Assembly (NCBI GenBank): GCA_030544215.1
Contig: JARZZO010000004.1
Location: forward strand, 17,782,501-17,846,500
DNA length: 64,000 nucleotides
Origin: Zantedeschia hybrid cultivar
Taxonomy: Eukaryota; Streptophyta; Magnoliopsida; Alismatales; Araceae
Direction of reading: 5' to 3'
The notes beneath the pieces were generated by a model. That model was not told where the DNA came from, did no database searches, and saw only the letters and a program-made list of their open reading frames with translations. Shown here piece after piece: positions 35,201 to 44,440 of this stretch. How positions within the stretch are numbered: the first letter of the stretch is position 1; the number at the start of each line of letters is the position of its first letter. The translations under genes and the position numbers were made by a program.

Positions 35201-36884
35201 GAGGGACATTGTGGTACGCCGGCGCTGCGCGCGGCTGGTACTGTGGCTGTTGTTGCTGCTGATACTGCTGTTGCTGGGGTTGCTGGTACTGCTGTTGTCG
35301 TTGCGGCTGTTGCTGTAGCTGTTGCTGGTTCTGATTCTGATTCGGCTGCTGGGGCCGCTGATACTGTTGTTGGTACTGGGGGTTCTGCTGCTGTCTGTAC
35401 CCTTGCTGCTGTGGCCTCTGGTACTGCTGCTGACTCCTCACGAACTGGGGCGAGTTATTGTTCATGGTACTCACTTGCTCATGAGAGAGCGTGCCCTCAG
35501 TAGTCGGACCTGTGCTGGGAGAGTTCGGCACTGCAGGCTTCCGAGGCGGAGGTCTGCTAGGTCTATGAGGATCAAAGACGCTAGAGAATGTAGCGTCCTT
35601 GAAAGCATTCTGGCAGTACCGTGCTCTTTCGTAGAGCTCTGCCATGTTAGTCAAATTGTTCAAGGAGAGGACGAGCTTGAACTGGGGCGTGGCATTAGAA
35701 ATTAACATTTTCACTTGTTCGGACTCGGACAAGTGATCCTTCACTTTTTCAGCCAGACCCCGCCACCTGTCAGCAAAACTGACAAACTCCTCATCAGGTT
35801 TCATCTTTTCTGCAATGAGGTCCGTGATAGACAAGGAGGGTGCAACTCTGTCCTGGTACCGTTGAATAAATTTGCGTGAAACGATACCGTAATCCTCCAC
35901 TTCTGAGGGTTCCAGGGAAAAGAACCACTCGAGGGCTGGTCCCTCTAGAGATCTCCTGAACAAGAAGGCCAACGACCTCTTGTCGTTCTGCCAGAAAGAG
36001 GATTCATACATGAACTCCTTCAGGTGTGTGAAGGGGTTACCAGTACCGTTGTACTTTCGGTACACTGGCATCTCAGAGGGTGGCAGATGGAATACTGGCA
36101 GACTCGGTAGACTGATTTCTGGCACAGCTTTGACCCCCATCATTTTCTGGAGGTTATTAAATTGCTCATCCATACGCTCCATTTTGGCCAACAGCGTTTG
36201 TGTGGTCAGATCTGCTTGAGGAGGAGGAGGAGGAGGAGGTACTGGGTAGGCCTGCTGCCTAGAGTACGTTGGACAGGGTGGACAATAGAGGGGAGGTCCG
36301 GCAGCGCTTCCGCCATGCCCGAGGGCATTTTGATAAGTAGGCGTTTGCGGTCTAGCCGGTTGCCTAGATGATGAAAGTTGCGGCCCAGCTGGCCGAGAAG
36401 TAATATGAAGGCCCTCAACGGCCTGATGGATATAAGGAGGAGGAAAAGAAGGTTGCTGAGGAACAGCAGGGGGAGCCACAGGGTTCGGCTCGGCAGGCTG
36501 CATGGGTGCCTTCCCCTTCAAAATAGATTGGATCGCCTCGAACTGCTGAGGGTCCAGTCGGGAGGCAAGAACTCCCAGAGCATTGATGAGATCCGTAGGA
36601 TCAGAGGATGAGGGATCATTCTGATTCATGTCCCCCTCAAGATTAGGATTAGGGATCGCATATTCATGCGGAAGAGGATCAGGATATTGATCACGTGGAG
36701 GCAAAAGAGGTGTCCGAACATTTCCATCTAGACGATACGGAATGGGGATAGAACTACGGGAGGCATCAGCATCTCTCCCACTCTCATAGTTGTATTCAGA
36801 ATTCCGAGGGGCATTAGCATCTCCCTCGTAATTAACCATGGCGTCTGGAGCCACACTCAAGTCCCTACCTGATCGTAGCAACAT
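32265..36884 (-). CDS. Gag-protease polyprotein of inner element, with G-patch
   Basis: Open frame of 1558 codons counted from ATG 36941. I prefer ATG 36884 (MLLRSGRDLSV) because upstream residues look like leader sequence. Residue numbers from 36941: capsid-like gag about 310-440 (SLEGPALEWFFSLEPSEVED); Gln-rich stretch about 500-600; zinc knuckle of CX2HX4HX4C form about 635 (CYFHRQPGHTIDTC); Pro/Thr-rich linker about 740-920; aspartic protease about 1045 (DTGASINVLP, and AILGRPY); G-patch about 1214-1245 (GYKPGKGLGTQLQGR). About 300 further residues lead to a UAG stop. The next frame (pol) is in the same phase. Gag forms the particle; protease would cut the polyprotein. Confidence 0.9.
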   Translation of the reverse strand: MLLRSGRDLSVAPDAMVNYEGDANAPRNSEYNYESGRDADASRSSIPIPYRLDGNVRTPLLPPRDQYPDPLPHEYAIPNPNLEGDMNQNDPSSSDPTDLINALGVLASRLDPQQFEAIQSILKGKAPMQPAEPNPVAPPAVPQQPSFPPPYIHQAVEGLHITSRPAGPQLSSSRQPARPQTPTYQNALGHGGSAAGPPLYCPPCPTYSRQQAYPVPPPPPPPQADLTTQTLLAKMERMDEQFNNLQKMMGVKAVPEISLPSLPVFHLPPSEMPVYRKYNGTGNPFTHLKEFMYESSFWQNDKRSLAFLFRRSLEGPALEWFFSLEPSEVEDYGIVSRKFIQRYQDRVAPSLSITDLIAEKMKPDEEFVSFADRWRGLAEKVKDHLSESEQVKMLISNATPQFKLVLSLNNLTNMAELYERARYCQNAFKDATFSSVFDPHRPSRPPPRKPAVPNSPSTGPTTEGTLSHEQVSTMNNNSPQFVRSQQQYQRPQQQGYRQQQNPQYQQQYQRPQQPNQNQNQQQLQQQPQRQQQYQQPQQQQYQQQQQPQYQPRAAPAYHNVPPPGDYNQQRRPPGPKRAEYPALPESLADIFSALMAANALVLPREKAVWPQNADTSRYCYFHRQPGHTIDTCFQFRDYIHDLNEQGGIDWEEMKKYITALKARRPQQQQQQQQARPPAQAAAPPNMSIVQNPLPEHQNQNQVAPILTNSQSEAGRGQQWRIEDSSSLYSTGHVQSTAERLPRRTIHIPRPQPVTITPLPTPTYHSPASNNPLPLPTFLRPITPRTPAPPSYTPPQTNNAPLLPSRPLLRVPFPTSPTTTTTYPDMPQPSKPLLRVPFPTSPTTYPSTIQPSRPLIRTAPSPPSPTPPPTHQPSAPLTPPDPAVLKVSPGSSTVEEHALRSGRIFNKVFPQSTVRDGPSQPTEEAHNEESAPGTQYDLLKHLDKTPARITVLELIKRSKIHQEALMEYLQKVMVNEDVPVEKIAALLVPQGDQPSITFHTSELAPPAARSMALSITVNICKKAVDACLVDTGASINVLPPKTLELCGVPKEKWLPSPISVTAYDNSTSSPLGMVYLKVELGPVSHAEVEFHILEIDPSINAILGRPYIKTLEAIPSTNHQCLKFPYKGRIIKVTSMPILAAAHTLNIKSAVLPGRQPFLSVLQVYRPVADPLKAATISPYPLNAIKRGKCMSTPGWRIMMKNGYKPGKGLGTQLQGRTTPVKDHRAVPGSGLGYRPMKLKQDRVQQEDGQEILETMSTPLKEGRDPLTWTLYTHFVKGPILSHDNMVVITSCFDFHDIYGRDLARHCSELLTYQSLEALRPMKRRKFHDPECEWYRWFDLRDLYIALNRLFLDPAEPKWPPQIDELIESPGAIFDKRILLSEQTDEGEPDDPYEAGYTTDLLWRGTYPSHVFMLHTLFRTLLLTPTWSRVIIEDIPRAPPVMITLSPRDFIPQPPLDLERLYNLIWDILLYDPPNPLALVPLPPSDSPPICIHSCFMYNSSNIKKKTSILQQILPKSLSRKHLTCPITPHRAGPSVKILS

Positions 36885-37373
36885 GATGTTAGATTCCCTT
36901 TTCAAAGATTTAATCAAACAAGTTGTACAGAGATTAATCAAACAAGTGGATGCTTAACGTGATTTTAGGATTCCTTGTTGAGTTATTTGAATTGGATTAA
37001 ACCACAATTTCGCTCAGGGAAAGGATCCTAGTTTCAGTTCGATTTCCACCGTTATTCTCTAGGGCTTTCTCTCACAACGCTTTCAGAATCTAACCAGGAC
37101 TTCAATTGGTACAACCAGCCCGATGATCAAGGAGGAATACCTTGATTTTGGGGACTTATGGAGGTCTCAACGTCAACTTCTCTAGTCTGATCAAGGGACC
37201 AACCCAATCAGAGAGAGTTGCTGACGTCGAGTAATGTGTTCCTAAGAAGAGGAGGGATTAGCCTCAATGTGTATGTCCTGTGGCCTGGACGGCCTCTAAT
37301 GCTTAGTAAGTAATGGGTAGCTAGCACTCAAAACACAGAAATCTGGAAACTGAAAAAAATTAAGAAACTGTCT

Positions 37374-37522
37374 GAATCGCGTCGATGGTAGTCGACGCTA
37401 TTCAAAACAGAACTTAATTTCCCGCAGAAGCAGATGCAGACAGCAGAGAAATTGTGAAGCCTGAAAGGCGTCTAGGTAGGTTGACGCGGTTTTGAAACGC
37501 GTCGGCTATTCTGGACGCTTTT
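37374..37522. repeat. GCGTC/GACGC hairpins in the inner-element leader
   Basis: Three units: 37374-37403 (GCGTCGATGGTAGTCGACGC), 37463-37493 and 37494-37522. Each has a left arm ending CGTC and a right arm starting GACGC, with a loop of about 8-12 bases and A/T-rich outer arms. The same motif occurs four times per LTR and twice near the 3' end. Confidence 0.7.
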
Positions 37523-37726
37523 CAGTTCGCAGAAACAGTTTTCCAGGAGGATTTTCTGGGTTGAATCCTCCTCAAACAAAGTAAAAAGCAGTAAACAATC
37601 GACTCATGCAATTTTTTTTAGTTCCAGATTTTAAACAGGATGGTTTACTAACTAAACAACTAGAAAAACAATCAATCACACATCATTTTTATCACAAAAA
37701 CAGCTTTTTGAGTTAATCAAAGGGGG

Positions 37727-37832
37727 GGCAAGATCTTGCCACTGGGTTGTGCACGTGGTGCACGAGGGAAATCAATTAAACTAAACACTCACCAATTGGT
37801 GAGGACGTGTCCAGAGACACAAATGGTGCACC
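37727..37832. promoter_or_regulatory. Palindrome cluster in inner-element leader
   Basis: Four dyads within 106 bases: GGCAAGATCTTGCC (37727-37740), GTGCAC-GTG-GTGCAC (37749-37763), CTCACCAATTGGTGAG (37788-37803) and GGTGCACC (37825-37832). They start about 60 bases beyond the primer site in element orientation. Retroviral dimerisation and packaging stem-loops occupy this position, but that role is only inferred here. Confidence 0.5.
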
Positions 37833-37890
37833 GTGGGTGCCCGATATGATGATAGCAAGAACAAAAGAAACTAAAAGATGGCGAGACCAA

Positions 37891-37908
37891 GTCCCACCGT
37901 GATCGCCA
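37891..37908 (-). other. Primer binding site of inner element
   Basis: Minus-strand TGGCGATCACGGTGGGAC, seven bases inside the 5' LTR edge. The TGG start and position fit a tRNA 3'-end complement. The tRNA species is not assigned. Confidence 0.7.
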
Positions 37909-37915
37909 AAAAAGC

Positions 37916-39218
37916 TGTAGGTGCTTAGAATGACCGTGTGATTAACATGAAATATCTATGTTGTTTAGGTGTAAACTAACCTATTAAAAACAGCAACTAA
38001 AGTGCAGTGATCGCCAGAAACTTTTAACTTAAAAAGTTTCAAAAGAGAGTATGATCGCCTACCTTTCAAACGCAGAAGATTGAGTCCTTGGTTCCCCTTC
38101 CTCAGCCGGCTGAAGAAAGAGAGCCTTTTCTTTGCTTCTTTGTTCTTGCTGTTGAGTTTGAGGTTGAGGATCGTCCAGAAGTTATGCTTGATTTCCCCTT
38201 TTTGATCTCTTGTTGTTGTTGAGTGCAGCAGAGAGAGAAACAAAATAAAGAAGAATGATGAGAATTTAAGTAGAAGCAATATCTGAACTAATCATGATGT
38301 TAAGCATATTTAAAACAACAAACTCACTTTTTTAATGGCTTTGAAACCCCTTAGATCAAGTAGGTTTTTGAGAGATTATGCTGTGGTGTGTGTTTGCATG
38401 AAGTGAATATGAAGAATAAAACTAATGAAATGAATGCAGTAATAAAAAACTTATGCCCAATCGGTTGAAGCCTTGAAAGGATGAAGATCTTGAAAGGACG
38501 CCGTCTTCTGGAAATGGCAGCGCTCCGGCGTTACGATGTTGTTGCTTCGATCTTCAATTCGCTATAACGCTATGGCTCAACTCAATTCAATTCTGTTCTC
38601 TCTTTTTTTCTCTTCAACATGCAGGGTATTTATAGGCATTTCTTGCGTTCGCGATTAACATTTGAAAACTCCTAATTTATCCATCTTAACCGACAGATAA
38701 ATACTGATTAATTCATCTTTATCTGTAATTATCTAAAACGCGTCCACCTTGGCTGACGCCTTTCAGATTAATTAAGATAAGGATAAATATCCGGGAAAAC
38801 TTATCTTTATCTTTATTAAGTAAAACGCGTCCACTTGTGTAGACGTCTTTTAGACTAATTAAGATAAGGATAAACATCCGGAGGAGAAGTTAAAACCATT
38901 TAGGAAACTTAAAACGCGTCGACATTCCCAGACGCCTTTTAGTTAATAAATCAATTAATTAAAATTCAAATTTAATCGTTAAAACAGGAATAAACTCTAA
39001 ATGGCGTCCACGTGGGTAGACGTCTTTTATAATTCTTCATATTTTAACTCAAATTTGAGCTAAAATCAATTCAATTGATTAACTTAAACACATCTGTTAA
39101 ACCCGACACTAAAAAAGATTAATAAAAATTAATTAATGATTAAATATCAGACCATTTCGAGGCATTATTGTATGATATAAAATTTACTCGAAATGATGTC
39201 AAAATTAGCGTGTCTACA
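37916..39218 (-). repeat. 5' LTR of inner element
   Basis: Copy of the 24724-26026 LTR, the same 1303-base length. Differences by eye include G/A near 38317, T/C near 38346, A/G and C/T near 38511 and 38536, T/C near 38896, and T/C near 39187. TATA box at 38625-38636. Hairpin copies at 38735-38763, 38822-38852, 38911-38941 and 38999-39029. Confidence 0.95.
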
Positions 39219-39223
39219 AGCGG

Positions 39224-39908
39224 CCCAACCCCCTTCAACCCAATAAGCCGTGTCCGGCCCACTTCGGTGGGAGGACTAAGCACTATGGCGGTTTACCAAT
39301 AAATCCAGAACATAGTCCTATATCGGCTACCACCGTTAAGCATCCTCTATCCTCCGCTATAAATACACCGCTATTTATTGCCAAAGGGAGGTCTTCGTGA
39401 CCCTCAAAGACTATAGTCCAAAAAGCATTAAAGCTACTTCTTCCACCTCTTTGACTTCTGAATCGAATCATCTTCAGAAACTAACTTAACCGTCGGAGGG
39501 GATTCCTAAGGGCCAAAGCCCGGGACTCCTGCTGACTGGTTTTTCTTCTTCTTTCCCTCCTGTAGGGGCTCGGTTTGAATCTTCGCCGACCTCCCCGAGT
39601 CGGTCTCGGCCACCGACCTCGGACTTCTTCCTCCGGTCTCGACGCCATTCGCTGGCTGGTCCTCGCTTAAAGGTGCTTCGGTTCCGTCCCGCACCAGCTG
39701 TCCCTCAACCGGAGGAGCTTCGGCCGCGTCTTCCGAAGGCTAGCCCGCATCCGGCCGAGCACCCCTCGGCTTCGGATCTTCGACCGCGTCTTCGCCTTCA
39801 TTGCCTTCCGGATCCCCGTCGGGCCTCTTCACCGATCCGACCCAGCTCCGGATCACAAACTTCAGATTCCAGCCTCGGAATCCGGTCGTGATAGTTTCGG
39901 ATACATCA
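39224..39908 (+). repeat. 5' LTR of outer element, second part
   Basis: Continuation of the LTR begun at 24512, after the inner element and its duplicated AGCGG. Carries a TATA box CTATAAATAC at 39357-39366 and ends TACATCA. The purported minus-strand frames here also occur in the 3' LTR and are not genes. Confidence 0.9.
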
Positions 39909-39910
39909 CG

Positions 39911-39928
39911 TGGCGCCGTCTGTGGGAA
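39911..39928 (+). other. Primer binding site of outer element
   Basis: TGGCGCCGTCTGTGGGAA begins two bases after the LTR end. This motif follows the 5' LTR in many Tat-type plant elements. The tRNA is not assigned. Confidence 0.75.
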
Positions 39929-39942
39929 ACAATCAAGAAGTC

Positions 39943-40653
39943 ATGTCATATCATCCGGTAAACCGACGATCCGAGCAAGACGAGGCAGAGACGCGGGCGA
40001 CTTCAGCACAACCGCTCCATCCCGAAGGCACCCCGTCTGCTCTTCCGCAAAGCGCGGCTCTGCCTGTCATACCAGAGTCCCTCACCATTGAAAACAACCG
40101 GATGGAGGAACTTCAGCAGCAAATGGCGACACTGGCTGCCACCGTTACCTCTCTGGCGCTCCTGCCAGACGTGGTATCTGCCATGGCCCAGTGCATAGGG
40201 GTACTGAGCCAGCTCCCCCACCAAGCACCACCTCCTCTCTTCTGCCCTATTCAAGACGAGAGGTTTCGGCCAACATCTTCGCAAGTCTTTTCCGACGAGG
40301 TCGTTACGATAAACAGCGGGCCCTCGGCACCGCTCGCCTCTCCAGCGGCTCGTCTTCGACCTACGAGTCAAGAACTCTCACGTAGGCGATATCAAAAGGA
40401 GTGGGACCGAGGCAAACGACGGGGTCCGCAACCACAGTACCTACCGCTACCTGCTCTCCCTTCCCAAATGCTTACGGAGGTGAAACATATGCTCCGGCGG
40501 CCGCAGCGTCTCAAAACTAATCCTTGCCAAAGGGACCCTAGCAGATATTGTGAATACCATCAGGAAACCGGCCATTCGACTAACGAATGTCGGCACCTTC
40601 GAGAGGAGATAGATCGCCTTATCAGAGAGGGCCGACTGCCGCAATACTGGTGA
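39943..40653 (+). CDS. Gag-like protein of outer element (short, no pol)
   Basis: 236 codons from ATG 39943 (MSYHPVNRRSEQDEAE) to a TGA. The frame is open further upstream through the primer site, but there is no ATG there. The N-terminal part has a short amphipathic stretch (RMEELQQQMATLAATVTSLA). The C-terminal part has a CX2HX4HX4C knuckle (CEYHQETGHSTNEC) followed by RHLREEIDRLIREGRL, the usual end of Tat-lineage Gag nucleocapsid. The central capsid region of full-length Gag (normally several hundred residues) is absent, so this is an internally deleted Gag. It is intact as a frame and could in principle bind RNA in a helper's particle. Confidence 0.8.
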   Translation: MSYHPVNRRSEQDEAETRATSAQPLHPEGTPSALPQSAALPVIPESLTIENNRMEELQQQMATLAATVTSLALLPDVVSAMAQCIGVLSQLPHQAPPPLFCPIQDERFRPTSSQVFSDEVVTINSGPSAPLASPAARLRPTSQELSRRRYQKEWDRGKRRGPQPQYLPLPALPSQMLTEVKHMLRRPQRLKTNPCQRDPSRYCEYHQETGHSTNECRHLREEIDRLIREGRLPQYW

Positions 40654-40930
40654 GAACAGCCTCGACAGGGGCAGAACCAGGAGGCCTTCGGAGCAGTAAG
40701 GCAACGTCCGTAGAGATCCCGTCTCTTCCGAAGCCATGCCTCTAAGACAACCGAGGGGCTTATAAGGGAAGTAGTCCAGCGAGAGGCTTACTAATTGGAA
40801 ACCCCTTCGGACCAACCTCTCCCTCGTACCTGAAATATGGAGTGCCTTCGGCACTACATGTAAATGACTCCCCTCGAAATTTTGCCAGAAGACGTGAATA
40901 AAGTTTCTCTTTTGAAAAGATCATGTCCGG
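40654..40930 (+). other. Outer-element non-coding segment
   Basis: Between the gag stop and the tandem array. No domain is seen on either strand. The minus-strand frame 40447-40854 mostly overlaps gag and is a shadow. Confidence 0.4.
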
Positions 40931-41500
40931 CATGGTATATTTCTAAGTCCGCAGTAACCCGTACCGATCGGGAGCGGCATGGTATATTTCTAAGTCCGCG
41001 GTAACCCGTACCGATCAGGAGCGGCATGGTATATTTCTAAGTCCGCAGTAACCCGTACCGATCGGGAGCGGCATGGTATATTTCTAAGTCCGCAGTAACC
41101 CGTACCGATCAGGAGTGGCATGGTATATTTCTAAGTCCGCAGTAACCTGTACCGATCGGGAGCGGCATGGTATATTTCTAAGTCCGCAGTAACCCGTACC
41201 GATCGGGAGCGACGTGGTATTTTCTTTAAGCCCGCAGGTAACCTGAACGGCCATGTGTACCGGATCGGGAGCGGCATGGTATTTTCTTTAAAGCCCGCAG
41301 GTAACCTGAACCGAGAGTGGCTCCGGCCATGTGTACCGGATCGGGAGCGGCGTGGTATTTTCTTTAAGCCCGCAGGTAACCTGAACCGAGAGTGGCTCCG
41401 GCCATGTGTACCGAATCGGGAGCGGCATGGCATTTTCTCCAAGACCGAATAAACCGCATCGGTAGTGGCCTCGACCACGCAAACCGTATCGGGAGTGACA
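40931..41500. repeat. 47-bp tandem repeat array
   Basis: The start CATGGTATATTTCTAAGTCC recurs at 40931, 40978, 41025, 41072, 41119 and 41166, exactly 47 bases apart, and in altered form at 41213. Longer derived units of 62, 76 and 75 bases then start at 41213, 41275 and 41351, with the next at 41426. Each contains CCG(T/A)ACCGATCGGGAGCGG-like sequence. The longer units carry an added block, GAGAGTGGCTCCGGCC. The short minus-strand frames here are repeat products. Confidence 0.95.
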
Positions 41501-41739
41501 TTATTCTCTAAGTCCATAATCTAATATGGATTAGGCTTCGGTCGTACGAGCCGCATCTAAACAGAAATAAGGTCTCGGACACAAGAAGAACCAGACTCGG
41601 TCATCCATTCAGAATGTGAAGAAGAAGCAAAGTACTTTTTGTATATACATGAGAAAAAAGAGTACAAAATCGGCCGCACATCTGGCCGCGCCCCTTCGGG
41701 AGAAGTCAAAATAAAAAAAAAACGGGACAAGCCCTCGTA

Positions 41740-44175
41740 TCAGCCTTCGGTGTTCTCACTGTCCACATCAACAGGGCTCTGGCCAGGAGATGGGGAGGGA
41801 GAATCATCGACCTGAACGGCCTCGGCAGGGGCGGCTTCCACGGGAGCTGCCTCGTCAGGAACGGCCGCATCACCTTCCGTCGAGGCCGAAGCTCTCTCGG
41901 CCTTAAGCTCCTTCCACCAAGACAGGAGCTCTTCACCCTCCTCGTCCGTCGAAAGGACGATGCCGGTTAAGTCCACGGCCGGACAAACTTTTTGGGCGGC
42001 GGCCAGCCCTATGGTAAACACTGAAGAAGCCGCCAGAAGCTGGGCCTAGACTATCTCCTCGGCATATTTTGGGCCAGCCTTGTAGCTGGCGACGGCTGTA
42101 CGAGCGGCCTCTGCGGCCTTAGCCTCCAGACTCAGCCTCAGAGCAGACATCTCCTCGGCACGGTGGCGGCGATCCGAGGCCCACTGGGCGTCCTTGTCCC
42201 GGATCTCGGCTTTAAGAGCCTTGTTTTCGGCCCGGACCGCCTCCAGCTCCTTCTCGGCCTTCGCCTTCTCCCGCTCGGCCTTCAGTTTGGCCTCGGAGGA
42301 AGTGCGAGTCGCCTCCTGCTGCTCCTCCAGCTTAGCCCGCATCCTGGCGTTCGCCTCCAGGAGCCGGTCGACGCTGTCCTCGAAGTCGCGTCGTGCCGGA
42401 GAGCCCTCGCCAGAAGCCGACGGGTCCGATGCCTGTTCGGCATCCTGGAGTTGTCGATGGATGGCCGCCTGACGCCGAATCAGGATGCCACACGTAACTG
42501 CGGCCTACAGCCAAAAGCAAACAGGGGTTAGCAACCCCAAAACCAGCTAAGCGAAGTATCAGACCGAGGCGCGCAAAGAAGCCTTTTACCTGGACCGACA
42601 GCCGGGCGCTCAACAGCGCCAACGCATTGGCGGTCAGGTCCTTCAGGTGATCCTCGGCCGTCAGGAGGGTCAAGCCTCGGAGGAGGCGCAGGCATGTCCG
42701 AGGGTCCTCCAGGGTCTCGTCCCTATAGATCCCCAGGTCCGGGACCCACGGCTCGTGCTCGTGGTCGCCAGATGCCTGCGACCCGGAGCCTCCAAAATCC
42801 TCCGCCCCCGCCGTCACGGCCGAAGGAGAATCGTCCCTCGGCACTTCGGGAGGCGACGAGAGCGGGGCCCTTCGGGCAGCGGTTGGCCTCTTAGCCGCCG
42901 GGGCAGGCTTTGTTTCGCCGGGCTTGTCCACCCGGCCTCGCTTCGATAATCGGTCGCCCCTTCGGACGACCGACTTGCCTTTTCTCTCTCGAGAGAGAGC
43001 AGCAGCAACAGTGTGGCCTTCAGCAGAAGCCGCTGTCGTTATCGCGGCCCGGACACTCGGGGCCACGCCTCGTCCGGCCCCTCTCGCCGCCTGCAGTCGA
43101 CCGGACTGCTGAGCCATCCGGCTAACGAGGCCTTTAATCCCAGACATTTCTGCAAAACAGAAGAAGGGATTAGTATCTTACAACGCATAACTCCGCGATT
43201 CAAGATCGACTTACCCTCGGTCGAAGCCTCAGCACCCTCGGCGGTCGGAGAAGCTTCGGCCGGAGGCGCGACCTCAGCAGCTCCTTCAGTCTCCCCCGGA
43301 ACCTCCTCGGGAGGAAGATAAGGAGAGGCCCGCGGAGGATTCTTCGTCGGATCCGGCCATGCCCCAGCCCGCACGAGCTGCTCCGTTTTACTGAAAAGCT
43401 CCGCAATATCGTACGGAGCCGCGGCATCTATGAGGCTCACAATGCGAAGCTGATCGGAGTTGAGAGTAGGCGGATCGGAGAGGCCTTCGTCCAGTGGTGC
43501 CCACTCAGTAGGAAGAGAAACCAAGATAAAATTCATCTTCCAATCATGAATGGACGAGGGCTTCCCGGAAAAGATACCCCGGCCGAGGCGAGGGACAAAA
43601 CTGTACCACTCGGATCTCCCCCGCCGTTGTATCTTAAAGAGATAGCGAAAGATGTTAACCGAAGGGGTAACTTCGATGAGGGCAAACACAGCCAAGAAGG
43701 CATAGACTGTGCATCAGGAGTTAGGAAAAAATTGGGACGGGACTAACCCGTAGAAGCACAGAAGATTGATGAGGAAGGTGGAGAGAGGAAGGCGAAAACC
43801 CGCCCGAAAGCTTTTCTCATAAATGGAAAAGCTACCCGGACGAGGAGAATTGGCCCTGGTGTTCGAACCAGGCCGATAGGGGGTCATCCACGATGGGAGT
43901 TGATAATAGGAGGCAAGGTATCCGACCCCATCATCAGTGAGAGAGCAGACCGCTTCCGAAGCGGTCTCGAGACGACAACGACCAGAGGAGGAAGCCTGGC
44001 CCGTGGTGAGAACCTTTTCGGACCCCTCGGCACCAGACGATTCAGCCTCGTCCGCCATGAGAGAAGCGAGGGAATTCGAAGAAAGGGGAGATGATAAGGA
44101 GGATTCAAGAGACTGAGACGGAGTGTAACCTTCGGCTACATAACTGTTATCAGCCGAGGAGGAACTGTGGGACAT
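41740..44175 (-). pseudogene. Antisense three-exon gene of outer element (putative gypsy-type transposon family), two stop mutations
   Basis: Reads opposite to the element. The exons are 44175-43215, 43149-42590 and 42504-41740, with GT/AG junctions (GTAAGTCG...TTTTGCAG and GTAAAAGG...GGCTGTAG) and matching phases. N-terminal part: Ser-rich, then YLASYYQLPSWMTPYRPG and AGFRLPLSTFLINLLCFYGL, a block I recognise from the Pfam family 'putative gypsy type transposon' (PF04195). The C-terminal third is Ala/Glu/Lys-rich coiled coil (about 42046-42342) and an acidic tail (SPSPGQSPVDVDSENTEG). Two in-frame stops interrupt it: TGA after FPNS (43714-43716) and TAG after AEEIV (42046-42048). The first is probably a former Trp codon and the second a former Gln codon (inference). 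Antisense ORFs between gag/pol and the 3' LTR are known in Tat-lineage elements; their role is unknown. Confidence 0.75.
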
Positions 44176-44430
44176 GAATCGTGGGGATGGAGAAAGGAAA
44201 TTGAGGCTTACCCTCAAAGAAAGATCTCCTCGATCGAACACCGCTTCTCAAGCAATAGGAACTTCCCCGGCAACGACTCCGGGCAATGGGGAGCTCCCGG
44301 CGACAGGCAACGCACTCGGAAGCACTTTCAAATGGCTAGACCTTCGTCGGAGAAGCAGGAAAGCTCGGATGCTCGCAGAGAAATGCAGGCGCAGGAAGGA
44401 GGAAGCGGAACAGTGCCCTGCAGAGGGTTC

Positions 44431-44440
44431 CTATTTATAG
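44431..44440 (-). promoter_or_regulatory. TATA box of the antisense gene
   Basis: Minus-strand CTATAAATAG, about 255 bases upstream of the antisense ATG (44175). A candidate 5'-leader intron may begin at GTAAGCCTC just before the ATG (44212). The box is outside the LTR, so the antisense gene would be driven independently of element transcription. Confidence 0.6.

Larger units (their letters stand above)
36885..37890 (-). other. 5' leader of inner element
   Basis: Non-coding leader between primer site and gag. It has three GCGTC/GACGC hairpins (37374-37522) and a cluster of perfect palindromes nearer the primer site. No upstream ORF of the Ogre ORF1 type is present. Confidence 0.6.
24724..39218 (-). 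mobile_element. Intact Tat/Ogre-type Ty3/gypsy retrotransposon, 14,495 bp
   Basis: Two 1303-bp LTRs of equal length (TG...CA ends) and a perfect 5-bp TSD AGCGG (24719-24723, 39219-39223). In element (minus) orientation: 5' LTR 39218-37916, primer site 37908-37891, leader, gag-protease frame, one UAG, pol frame, 2.4-kb 3' non-coding region, 3' LTR 26026-24724. I count about 6 differences between LTRs (about 0.5%), implying a recent insertion. Both coding frames are open end to end and catalytic motifs are present, so it may be competent. The double RNase H and 14.5-kb size fit the Tat/Ogre lineage. Confidence 0.95.

Noticed and set aside
32419..36611. Many plus-strand frames opposite the gag-protease gene
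   Set aside because: Antisense shadows of a Pro/Gln-rich coding sequence; no recognisable domains.
40931..41500. Possible CRISPR-like array because of regular spacing
   Set aside because: Plant nuclear context; units are contiguous 47-bp tandem repeats without unique spacers.
42163..43321. Plus-strand frames opposite the antisense gene
   Set aside because: Splice sites, TATA box and domain similarity all support the minus strand; the plus frames are GC-rich shadows.
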